A stretch of DNA of 64,000 bases, taken from Pseudanabaena sp. PCC 7367. Its GTDB lineage: Bacteria > Cyanobacteriota > Cyanobacteriia > Pseudanabaenales > Pseudanabaenaceae. Below the pieces are notes generated by a model. The model saw nothing but the letters and a program-made list of their open reading frames with translations. It had not been told where the DNA came from and did not search any database. Below, piece by piece: positions 41,634-50,600 of this stretch. Numbering within the stretch: the stretch's first letter is position 1; every line of letters starts with the position of its first letter. Location of the stretch: the NCBI RefSeq assembly GCF_000317065.1, contig NC_019701.1, positions 1,178,001 to 1,242,000 of the forward strand, in the 5' to 3' direction. Position numbers and translations under genes: made by a program.

Positions 41634-42044
41634 TCCTAACCCTGATTTAATTACTACAAATTAATAATGTTGTGATGATTCAGATATTCAGTTTTGGGGC
41701 ACTTGCAAGTGGAGAAAGTTTAGCTATAGCAGGATTATGCGATCGCTCTAAACATAGCTAGCAATGACATAGGGGTATTTTATGGATGTTCTTTAAGCTA
41801 GTGATTCAAAATTAGATTCCATAAATTACATTCCATAACTGAACAGCTTAGCCCCAGATTTCAAGAAATCTTAGAACGAATAGCTAACTAGAGCAGGATT
41901 TTGCTTGGCATCTTGCTTGGCATTTTGTTCAGGCTGAGAATCAAGCGCAGGACGCTCTAGCACCAGATTGCGATCGGCACTGTAGCAGGAATTAAGAACA
42001 ACACTAAAACTCTTGCTGATTGCTAGAATACTGCGCTTCAGGCA
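41634..42044. other. Spacer between umuD-like and umuC-like genes
   Basis: About 410 bases. A frame in phase with umuD stays open for about 57 codons past its stop, but it lacks a start and a family match, so it is taken as chance. No terminator was found between the two genes. Confidence 0.45.
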
Positions 42045-42659
42045 TTAGAGCGAATGGATTACCTGAGTAACCACACCCCAAATATGGAAGTCCATTTCCT
42101 TAGTAATCTTGAGCGGCTCAAAGGATTCATTCTCTGGCATTAAGAAAATCTCGCCCTTATGCTGCTTCAACCGCTTCACGGTCAGTTCACGATCAACCAC
42201 CGCGATCACAATCTTGCCGTTTCTGGCCTCCTCAGCGCGATCGACAATTAAAATATCGTGGGGATGGATACCAGCATCAAGCATTGATTCACCAGCAACC
42301 CGCACCAGGAATGTGGCCGATGGATGCTTAATTAAATGCTCATTGAGATCGATCCGGTCTTCCACATAGTCTTCGGTTTGGGTGGGGAAGCCTGCTGCGA
42401 CTGGGTTCATAAACAGCGGCAATCGATATACATTCGCGGCTTCTTGTCGTTCCTCGCCCCTGGAAATGGGAACCACCTTTTGGCGATCGGCCTGGACTGG
42501 TGTACTACCGGTTAAGCTAGTGTTGGGGTGCGATCGCCGAATTAGAGATTCGATTTCGCCGAGCTTACTAATCGGCACCCGTACCGCCTTAGTCGGTTCG
42601 CCATATTTACCGCTGCCTTTGGGTCTGCCTGCGCCCTCACGTTTACCACCACGTGCCAT
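42045..42659 (-). CDS. umuD: UmuD-like S24 peptidase with N-terminal extension
   Basis: A 204-residue protein, about 65 longer than classical UmuD. The C-terminal S24 domain keeps Ser125 in VAGESMLDAG and Lys162 in ELTVKRL, with a probable self-cleavage site Ala89-Gly90 in PVAAGFPTQ. The N-terminal region starts RGGKREGAGRPKGSGKYG, an AT-hook-like basic motif, followed by a helix resembling short DNA-binding domains. That recalls LexA or UmuDAb-type self-cleaving regulators. GAGG lies about 8 nt before the ATG. The defective UmuC homologue follows on the same strand. Confidence 0.9.
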   Translation of the reverse strand: MARGGKREGAGRPKGSGKYGEPTKAVRVPISKLGEIESLIRRSHPNTSLTGSTPVQADRQKVVPISRGEERQEAANVYRLPLFMNPVAAGFPTQTEDYVEDRIDLNEHLIKHPSATFLVRVAGESMLDAGIHPHDILIVDRAEEARNGKIVIAVVDRELTVKRLKQHKGEIFLMPENESFEPLKITKEMDFHIWGVVTQVIHSL

Positions 42660-43490
42660 AATTTTCCTCTATTCCTACTTAATCCGATTACTTTACTAAC
42701 ATTGATGTTTAGTGTTCGATACCAATAACAGCTCTAGAAATACTGACTTTTGCGATGTTCATGAATTGGCTTATTTGCATATCATGAGAATTGCTATAAC
42801 CCATTCCTAATTGAGCCCTGATTGAATATTATTTATTGGTGTTTAGGCTACTTTAGTTAATTGCGATTATTCATCGATCGATGATTTCGGGCTCACTAAA
42901 ATTGATTTTATTGATTTTTAAGTTGATTAATATTTTAATCAGTTATGTTAATTTAGGATGTGATTAACGAATCATCGAAAGTAATCGAGGAGTTAGCAAC
43001 TTCAGAGCTACGCAAGAGCTATATAAGAGTTATGCAAGTTGAAGCCATCCAAACAACCTTGATATGCGAACACTAATCAATCAAATCATGGAATGGAAAA
43101 TTATGCAATCGGTTTATGTCCTAATTTAATTTAAATTTAGAGTATTTTGCTAACTGAAGTAGATTTTGGGATTTTATTAGCGTCAGTGCAATAATCAATG
43201 CGCTAAAAAATGATCGCTAAGACTGCAATCGGTTCTGTTCCTTGGGCGCTTCTTGATAACGACAAGTCTGGGTTATTAATATCTCTGTCAAAATCTCTGT
43301 CAAACTGAGATTGAGCAGGGGCAAGAACGATCGCAAAACATTGATAAATGTCGATTAAACGTCGATCGCCCTGGCAAATTACCTGCACATGTGACAAAAA
43401 TCACAACCACTGCCGCAACACATCACCGCCATAATCAAGCTCAAGCGCGATGATTAGATTATGGACAGGCAAGGATAAGGACTTTAAACC
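42660..43490. other. Intergenic region upstream of umuD
   Basis: About 830 AT-rich bases between divergent genes. An exact 12-bp tandem duplication (ATCTCTGTCAAA) is at 43281-43304. No good LexA-type box was identified by eye. A 64-codon minus frame (43203-43397) is not called. Confidence 0.45.
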
Positions 43491-43817
43491 ATGAAAGCTA
43501 GCAGAGTTGAAACGATCATCAGTGCAATTGTGATTACCGCCGCGATCGGCTTGGGCATTCCGGTTACCGCCGACCAAAGTAGTAATGTGCATAACCGCAG
43601 TGATACATTTGCACCACAAAACTTGGTGGCCATTTCCAATGTACCTAATGTTGAAGCACCTGAGCTTGACTTCATTGATTATCAAGTTCAGACTTTGGCT
43701 ACCCCAACCACAGTAGATAGCATTTTTACCCTCAGCCAACGCGATCAGATTGGTTGCTTTATCAGCAGCAGTTCGATCGATGGCATTGTTACCTGTGGTC
43801 AGATCGATAATTACTAA
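43491..43817 (+). CDS. Small secreted hypothetical protein
   Basis: A 108-residue protein with a signal peptide (about 1-27, cleavage near VTA-DQ). The mature chain is Thr/Ser/Asn-rich and carries two C-terminal cysteines (IGCFISS and VTCGQ) that probably form a disulfide loop. AAGGA about 10 nt before the ATG supports the start. I do not recognise the family. The next plus-strand gene also encodes a small secreted protein. Confidence 0.65.
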   Translation: MKASRVETIISAIVITAAIGLGIPVTADQSSNVHNRSDTFAPQNLVAISNVPNVEAPELDFIDYQVQTLATPTTVDSIFTLSQRDQIGCFISSSSIDGIVTCGQIDNY

Positions 43818-44180
43818 GTAATTGCTTAATTACTCAGGCTTAGTCACATTAAGTTAAGTAAGTTAAGTTAGTCACGCAGCTTCCCCGTTTCTTGGTTCTA
43901 ACTAGATTTAATTTATTTAACTTTCCCGTTTTCTAATGGTTGTGCAGCTTCATCACACTAACTAGGCTAAAACTGATACTGATAAAGATAAAGATAAATA
44001 AGCTTAGCAAGCGGCTAGGAACTTTTAGCTACAATTTTGAGTCGATCGCGCTAGGATCTCAATTACCAGCATTATAATTATTTGCTTATTTGCGATCCAT
44101 GCCCAGTTGCGGTTCAGGCTCGGTTAGTTAATCTTTGGTTGGATTAGCAACTGCCTGAGACTCAAAAAAATAAGGATTTT
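43818..44180. other. Intergenic region
   Basis: About 360 AT-rich bases. An inverted repeat AGTAATT/AATTACT lies immediately after the upstream stop codon (near 43816-43834), without a T-run. Confidence 0.45.
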
Positions 44181-44591
44181 ATGCGCACCAGACTTTCAGA
44201 TTCGATCGCCCCTGCTTCAATTACCTGTTTGGTCTCTTTGCTGATTAGTGCGGGAATTGCCGCCCCCTTGGCGATCGCTGCGCCAGAGGATTGCCCCGAT
44301 TATGTCCATGAAACAGTTGAGGCACTGGGGCAGGCCAAACTAGCGATCGAAGTGGCTCAATCGGATTTGGAACTGGCCAGTGAGCGGGTCGAACTATTCA
44401 CAATGCTGCTAGAGGAAGGAGCAGTATCTGAGTTGCAACATACTCAGGCAATTGAGAACCAAACCGCCGCGCAAATAAAACTAGATACAGCGATCGCCAC
44501 CAAACAAGCAGCAATGGTACAGCTAGAGACAATTATGGAACAAGAAGACTGTGCAGCGGATCTGGTGGCAAACGTATCTACTGCTGAATGA
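44181..44591 (+). CDS. Secreted stand-alone alpha-hairpin protein (HlyD/MFP-like)
   Basis: A 136-residue protein. A signal peptide (about 10-34) ends at AIAAP. The mature part is a helix-turn-helix hairpin, roughly 43-120, with tip LLEEGAVSELQ that closely resembles the alpha-hairpin tip of membrane-fusion (HlyD/AcrA-type) proteins. No lipoyl or beta-barrel domain is present. Cys38 and Cys124 flank the hairpin at equal distance from the tip (Ala81) and could be joined by a disulfide. AAGGA-type sequence precedes the ATG. Its last 14 bp overlap the convergent MerR gene. Confidence 0.72.
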   Translation: MRTRLSDSIAPASITCLVSLLISAGIAAPLAIAAPEDCPDYVHETVEALGQAKLAIEVAQSDLELASERVELFTMLLEEGAVSELQHTQAIENQTAAQIKLDTAIATKQAAMVQLETIMEQEDCAADLVANVSTAE

Positions 44592-45018
44592 TTGGGCAAA
44601 TAACTTCACGATCGCCCATGTTTTCATTATTGACAGTCAGCCCAGGATTATTCTGGTCAACCAATGACAATAGCTCGGTTTTGAGTTGTTGCAGTTGGGC
44701 AACTTTGCGATCGATCTCAGCCACCTTAATCGCAATCTTATGGCGCACCTCATGGCAGGGCATCTGGCCACGATCGTGAATATCCAGGATTTGCTTAATC
44801 TCTTGCAGTTTGAAACCCAAACTTTGCGATCGCTTAATAAAACTCAAGCGACCGATCACTTCGTGGTTAAACAGACGAAACCCACCCTCGGTGCGATCGC
44901 AAGCTTTAACTAAGCCCTGTTCTTCGTAGTAGCGAATTGTTTTGATCGATACACCACTCTGGGTTTGCACCTGACCGATCAATAGTTTTGGTTTTTTTTC
45001 TGGCTGAATTGCGACCAT
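44578..45018 (-). CDS. MerR-family metal-type transcription regulator
   Basis: A 146-residue dimeric regulator: winged helix-turn-helix (QSGVSIKTIRYYEEQGLV, about 20-37), a long dimerisation helix (about 85-120), and metal-site-type cysteines in MPCHEVRHKI and the terminal ICPIIQQ. The cysteine spacing resembles Zn/Cu/Cd-responsive members (ZntR, CueR, PbrR), so a soft metal is the likely signal; which one cannot be read. GGAG precedes the start. It is divergent from the 45107 gene with only about 60-90 bp between, which hold a MerR-type promoter. Confidence 0.9.
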   Translation of the reverse strand: MVAIQPEKKPKLLIGQVQTQSGVSIKTIRYYEEQGLVKACDRTEGGFRLFNHEVIGRLSFIKRSQSLGFKLQEIKQILDIHDRGQMPCHEVRHKIAIKVAEIDRKVAQLQQLKTELLSLVDQNNPGLTVNNENMGDREVICPIIQQ

Positions 45019-45032
45019 ATTTTTTGCTCCGC

Positions 45033-45064
45033 TTGACTCTCCCCTGGGCTGGAGGTTCTATAAT
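45033..45064 (+). promoter_or_regulatory. MerR-type promoter with 20-bp spacer and operator
   Basis: TTGACT (45033-45038) and TATAAT (45059-45064) are separated by 20 bp instead of 17. Between them is an imperfect dyad, ACTCTCC (45036-45042) with GGAGGTT (45051-45057). Over-long spacers with a central dyad are the hallmark of promoters that MerR proteins twist open. The merR gene starts 15 bp to the left on the opposite strand. Confidence 0.7.
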
Positions 45065-45106
45065 AACACCTTAACAATTATGCTCAGGTATTTTGGGAAT
45101 GGGGAT

Positions 45107-45550
45107 ATGACAAGAGCTATGCAATCCGATCGCCTTGGTTCAGGTATTCTACTAGGTGCGGGTTTGGCAATGATCCAGCAATCGCCATTACTAGCCCATG
45201 CTGGTCATTACAAAGATAAAGAGGCAGAGCCCGATAATTCAAACTCCCCTGAAAATTCTGAGCATTCTGAGCGGCCAGAGCCGATCGAGCAGCATGATCC
45301 TGAACAGATGGAGCAGGCAGAGAGCGCCCCAGATCAAGATCATACCAACCCTGAAGTAATCGAACCATCTCCCCAGGAACAGCAAAATCAAGTCGATCAA
45401 GATAATGCACCCAACGCGGTAGTATCTGAATCAGAGCAACCAGTCCAAGCAAATGTTAGCCCGTTGCTAGGTTTAGGTGAGGGGGTATTTTTGCTGGTGG
45501 CGATCGCGCCGATTTTGTTATTTACGCTCAAACGCAAGCTGCGTCACTAA
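45107..45550 (+). CDS. Predicted MerR-regulated membrane protein with His/acidic linker
   Basis: An N-terminal signal sequence (ILLGAGLAMIQQSPLLAHA) is followed by HAGHYKD, then a long Glu/Asp/Pro/Gln-rich linker with scattered His, and a C-terminal membrane helix (LLGLGEGVFLLVAIAPILLF) plus a basic stop. ATG 45107 is chosen because GGGAATGGGG precedes it and it leaves a normal leader after the MerR-type promoter; ATG 45080 is in frame too. His and acidic residues facing the periplasm could bind metal ions, which fits the regulator. Family unknown. Confidence 0.65.
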   Translation: MTRAMQSDRLGSGILLGAGLAMIQQSPLLAHAGHYKDKEAEPDNSNSPENSEHSERPEPIEQHDPEQMEQAESAPDQDHTNPEVIEPSPQEQQNQVDQDNAPNAVVSESEQPVQANVSPLLGLGEGVFLLVAIAPILLFTLKRKLRH

Positions 45551-45707
45551 CCAGGTAATTAAAAAATTTTGAGCCCTGCAGATGTGCGGATTTAATGATT
45601 TTTAGCTATAGGATCGAGGCTGGCTAAAAGACTTATGCTAAAGCTCCTTGTTTCGATCTCACGATCACCTCTTCATTGCCTGGATCGCTAGAGTAATCCC
45701 TTCCAAC

Positions 45708-45735
45708 CAAACACCTATGAACAAACACCTATGAA
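45708..45735 (+). repeat. 14-bp tandem duplication spanning a start codon
   Basis: CAAACACCTATGAA occurs twice in tandem. The first ATG (45717) reads Met-Asn-Lys-His-Leu-stop, and its TGA overlaps the real ATG at 45731. Confidence 0.85.
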
Positions 45736-45994
45736 CAGAGTCCAGATCCGCCGCCTGCATTCTTTGATCGCGCCATTTATGCTCCTGCCAATCCTGCTGA
45801 CCTTGCTGACAGGTACGGTATTTCAATTTGCGGTGATTACTGGCAATGCGGAGGGCTTTCTGTGGCTATTGGATTTGCATCGCGGTAAATTTGGCCAAAT
45901 TAACCTAGAGATGGTTTACCCATTTTTGAATGCGTTGGGGTTGTTGGTATTAGCGATCACAGGAATTAGTATGTGGTTACGATCGCCTCGATAG
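45731..45994 (+). CDS. Small PepSY-TM-like membrane protein
   Basis: An 87-residue protein with RIRRLHSLIAPFMLLPILLTLLTG-type first helix (about 8-35) and a second membrane helix near 64-80 ending WLRSPR. The Arg-Arg-x-His start and the Leu-Thr-Gly exit resemble the first transmembrane helix of PepSY-TM proteins. It follows the MerR-controlled gene by 180 bp on the same strand and may belong to the same unit. A 14-bp duplication places another ATG 14 nt upstream whose 5-codon frame stops on this start. Confidence 0.7.
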   Translation: MNRVQIRRLHSLIAPFMLLPILLTLLTGTVFQFAVITGNAEGFLWLLDLHRGKFGQINLEMVYPFLNALGLLVLAITGISMWLRSPR

Positions 45995-46182
45995 AAACCC
46001 GATAGAAACTTAGGCAGACAGGGCTGACCTAAAAACAAAAGTAATCGCTGGACAGCTAAGAATTTGCTTTAGAAAACCATAGCTAAAGACTGAGTTGGAT
46101 CATCTAATCAGTCTGCCCAATTTGGTAAGCAAGAACTTCTACTTTTGCGTAAGTCCTGCTCATATTCACTAAAACATAAAAT

Positions 46183-46210
46183 AAAAATAGGGCAAGTAAT
46201 ACCTGCCCTA
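46183..46210 (-). terminator. Rho-independent terminator of chlP
   Basis: TAGGGCA (46188-46194) pairs perfectly with TGCCCTA (46204-46210), followed on the minus strand by five T. It is about 50 nt past the chlP stop. Confidence 0.75.
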
Positions 46211-46256
46211 CTAGCTTTAAATATTTATGTGACTTAATCAATGATTCATAATGCGC

Positions 46257-47477
46257 TTAAGGAGCTAAGGCATTACCACGAATCAAGCTAGCGATCGTCT
46301 TGGCCGTGATTTTTAGCTGCGTGAACGGATTAGCTGGCACGACAGTTTTATATAGATAACTATCGAAAGTCAGCTTTTGCACATCCATGTCCGCACACAT
46401 TTCCACGAACGCTTCACGGCTAGCATTAGAGCTATAGAATACCCGTTGCAGGATATCTAATACCTTGTAGGTCATACCATAGGCCTTATCCCAACGCTTG
46501 AGATAGACCTTCAAATCAGCTTCAGTGGGAATGCGTTGGCCTTGCTGGGCAAATTCAACGATCGCCTCAGCACACATGCGTCCCGACTTGGCAGCAAAAT
46601 AAATGCCTTCGCCCGAAGACTTGGTCACATAGCCAGCAGCATCACCAACCAGAGCAACCCGGCCAACCACTCGGCGCGGTCTGGGATGTTCAGGGATTGG
46701 GTGCGCTTCAATTTTGATTACTTCGCCACCTTCAATCCGTTTTTCGGCTCTGGCGCGAATCCCAGCTTGCAGCTTTTTGATGTCTTTTTTATGCACCTTC
46801 ATCGTGCCAGTACCAACGGCCACGTGGTCATACTTGGGAAACACCCAGGCATAGAAATCGGTGGAGACATCGTCACCCACATACATCTCTGCTAACTCTT
46901 CATAGTATTTCATTTTGTCGGGTGGGATGCGAATGCGTTCCTGGAAGGCGATCGCATAGTTATAGTCACCCGCATTGATCGCTTCGGCTACAACCGAGTT
47001 TGCACCGTCAGCACCAACAATCAAATCTACTTCCAAGCTGCGTCTGACCCCTTGGGAGCCGCCAGCCGACATATCGTTATATTCGATTACATAAGGAGAT
47101 TTGCCCTTATCGGTAATCTTAATTTCGACCACGCGGCCATTGATCAATTCTGCACCTAGTTCATGGGCGCGATTGCGCATAAATCCATCTAGGATTTCAC
47201 GGCGACACATGCCGATATATTCATCGGTCTTGACTAAGGAAATGTCCACCTCACGATTGCTAGGTGAGATCATTTTCATTTTGCGCACCCGGCGATCGAT
47301 AATTTCCGGGGGCAGCTCAAACTCAGAAACCATGCAAAGTGGGATTGCACCACCACATGGTTTGGCATTATCAAGCTTCCGCTCAAATATATAAGTTTCA
47401 ATACCAGCTTTTGCTAAAACTTCAGCGGCACTCGAACCGGCGGGACCGCCACCAACAACAGCAACTCTTAGTGTCAA
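46257..47477 (-). CDS. chlP: Geranylgeranyl reductase
   Basis: A 406-residue FAD-dependent enzyme that reduces geranylgeranyl chains to phytyl for chlorophyll, tocopherol and phylloquinone. The N-terminal dinucleotide motif VAVVGGGPAGSSAAEVL, the IFERKLDNAKPCGGAIP segment, and DLIVGADGANSVVAEA with ALVGDAAGYVTKSSGEGI are diagnostic. The start is TTG at 47477, with AGGAG about 9 nt upstream; it matches the family N-terminus exactly. Confidence 0.97.
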   Translation of the reverse strand: MTLRVAVVGGGPAGSSAAEVLAKAGIETYIFERKLDNAKPCGGAIPLCMVSEFELPPEIIDRRVRKMKMISPSNREVDISLVKTDEYIGMCRREILDGFMRNRAHELGAELINGRVVEIKITDKGKSPYVIEYNDMSAGGSQGVRRSLEVDLIVGADGANSVVAEAINAGDYNYAIAFQERIRIPPDKMKYYEELAEMYVGDDVSTDFYAWVFPKYDHVAVGTGTMKVHKKDIKKLQAGIRARAEKRIEGGEVIKIEAHPIPEHPRPRRVVGRVALVGDAAGYVTKSSGEGIYFAAKSGRMCAEAIVEFAQQGQRIPTEADLKVYLKRWDKAYGMTYKVLDILQRVFYSSNASREAFVEMCADMDVQKLTFDSYLYKTVVPANPFTQLKITAKTIASLIRGNALAP

Positions 47478-47665
47478 AATTCCGCTCCTGGAGCAAACAA
47501 TAACTCATTACCTTTCGCATGGTAGCACCGAGCATTGTTAGGCTTCACTAGGCAGTGATGAATGTTAACAGTTACTACATATTGTGCGTTACAAACGTTA
47601 TGATCCTGAAGTTTTGGGCTTTGAATGAGTTTAGATCATGTTTATGACAGGGGGGGCACGATTTC

Positions 47666-50600
47666 CTAAGGGATCGCTTGAAAACAAACCCGCAGCGTCA
47701 TAATTTCAAATGGTTTAAATGAGATGGAAATTTGATTTTGGTCGTAGCAAAATTTTGAATCGGAATTGTCGATCGCCCGTTCGATTAAGTCACACTCGCT
47801 GGCCTGGGCAATTCTGGGCAAAAATTTAATTACCGCCTGGGTAGTCTGGCCGTTGCATTCATAAAAACGCAAAATCCACCCCTTACTATCTTCCGATCGC
47901 TTCAGTGCCGTCAACACAATATTGGCGCAGTTGTTTCCTGCCTGGTCATGCACTTGCAACAAGCTGAAATGATTTTGATTGGATAAACTGCTTGGATTTT
48001 TGCTGGTTAATGAATTAATACTGGGATAAGTGACGATCGGATTATTCAATTCCCAGCCTCGCTGTACAACATTCGCGGTTTGCCAACTGCGATCATGGGG
48101 AACCAGGCGATAGGTAAAGGTATGGCTACCACGATCGCTATCTGGGCAACACCAGACCGGACTGCGCAGCAAAGTTAAACGCAACTGATCCGGCTTAGCA
48201 TCATAGCCATATTTGCAGTCATTCAGCACCGCTAAGCCAATGTTTTCACCGCTGAGATCTGCCCAGAACTGGGCTGGCACTTCCCACTTAGCCCGATCGC
48301 GCTCTGTCTCTGCCAATGTGGAACGCTCGATCGCCCCCATTGGAATTTCATAGCTGGCCAAAGGCGATCGCCAATTTACCGGAAAAGCAACTTTGACTAA
48401 AGTATTTTCTTCTTGCCAATCTAACTGGTTTTTGACTGTGACATGGTTGCGATCGGCATCAAGTTGAATTTCCTGGTGGATCGAGGAGTTACGAAATTTG
48501 CGAATTACTGCCAGGCTGACTCGCAGGGCTCCTGATTCCTTGATTTTTAAATCAACTAATTCAGCCGCTTCAAGTTGCTTACTTTCGTAATCAGGGTCAA
48601 TGTTCCAGGCATCCCAATATTGCCCCCGATCGCTAAAAAACTGCCACTGCACAGGCGCTCTAAGAATTTTATTGCCACTGCGTTTGTCAATAATTTGGCT
48701 AATTTCACCGGTATGGGGATCGATCTCTACTTTGATCTTTTTGTTTTCCAGAGAATGGCTAGTGATACTTAGAGCAGAATCTTGCTTGTGAGTTGAGGTA
48801 ATTACAATCGGTTCTTGATTTGATTGATTGAAGTTATCAAATTGCGATCGCTCCTTAAACTGAATTTGCGTATTGCCTAAACTTGGGAAGTTATCGATCG
48901 CCACCAGATAAGCCTCTTTCGTTGCCTGGGTGCAATAGATCTGCTGGGTGAGAGGATTAATTGCTACTAAGTCAGGTACTAAGTCGGGCAGATTGGCATT
49001 GGCAGACTCATCAGCTTGATCATTGTGCAAATCAGAGCCAGTAATATTTTCAGCGATCATTTGGCGGGGAATTTCTACGATCGCCGATCGTGGCCAGTTT
49101 AAAAAATTCCACAATGTAATTAATGTAATTGAGGAATCATTAATTTTAGCTGGTTGCTTTGCGCTCAAATCGGCCATTAATTGATCATGAATCCGATCGA
49201 TTTCTTGCCATTCGAGATCGGCATCAACAAAAACTTCTGGGATCGCGGAACCGGGCAAAATATCATGAAATTCATTGACTAATAGGCTTTGCCAGGCTGT
49301 TGTTAGTTGCGCTTGAGTCTGGTCACTAATCGATTGGCAATCGGGGTTGAGGATGGCGGCGATCGCTAAATATTTTTCCAGATTGGTTAGTTTAAGCTCA
49401 GCACGGCGATGTTTTAGTTTTTGATCGGCTTTGGTGGTATAAACACCGCGATGTAGCTCCAGGTATAGTTCATCATTCCAGATCGGGATTGTTTGCTGTT
49501 GTTGAAGGATATTTGCTCGCAACTGCAAAACATAATCGGCGATCGTGCCAGGTATCAGCGTAAAGAAAAGTTCTGATTCTGCCCATTCTCGCCCCAGATC
49601 CAACATGTCGGCAGTGGGGCCACCACCATGATCGCCTACGCCATAGAGCCATAGGGTTTCAGGAATATGATGTTGCCTCTCGTGATCGGCAAGATGCTTG
49701 GCGATCGACTCCGGTTCAATGTCCTGGCCGATTTCATTGGGGAAGTAGGTAAAAATTTTGCTGCCGTCTAGGCCCTGCCACCAGAAAACCTTATCGATCG
49801 GCTTGTTGGTGTCATTCCAGGCCAGCTTTTGAGTAGTAAATGCCTCAAAGCCACTTTTAACTAAAATTTGCGGCAGTTGCCAATTAAAACCAAAACTATC
49901 CGGTAACCAGGCGATCTTGGCATCTTGATTAAACTTTTGCTGAAAATATTGTTTACCATATAAAATCTGCCGAATCAGCGACTCACCACCAGGCAAATTG
50001 CAATCGCTCTCTACCCACATGCCACCGATCGGCTCCCATTTCCCCTGCGCCACCGCTGCTTGAATTTGGGTAAACAGTTCTGGTTCGGCTTGCTCAATCC
50101 ATTGATAGGAGAGGGCAGTCGTTTGATTAAAAATCAATTCGGGATAGGTTTGCTGGAGCTTAAGCACCGAGGCAAAGGTACGCCTGGTAACATCTTTAGT
50201 TTCGGCGATCGGCCATAACCAGGCCACGTCAATGTGGGCATTGCCAACTAGATGAATTTTGCGCTGTTTCAGGAAAGGACTGAGCGGCAGTAGGCTCTGG
50301 CGGATTTTTGCTAGCTGATTACATAATTCATGGTTAACGGGCTGTTGGGCTAACTTGGCTAACTGCTCAACTGCTTTGGTGACCAGAGGCAGCAGATCGG
50401 GCGATCGCTTTTCAATCATTGTTAAATAGGCCGCAATCACCGCCAATTCATCGGCAAACTTACCTGGATCGCAAGGTTGGGCTGGGTATTCAAGTTGGAT
50501 CGTGCTGGCATGGAGTGCGCCGCGATCGTGACTGGGGGCGGTTAGCCGCAGCTCGAATTTAAATTCCTGTTCTGGTTGAGTATTTTTGGCCACTAGCAAA

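Noticed and set aside
41880-42044. In-phase open stretch of about 57 codons after the umuD stop
   Set aside because: Considered as a readthrough extension, but UmuD already ends at the usual family C-terminus and the stretch resembles nothing known.
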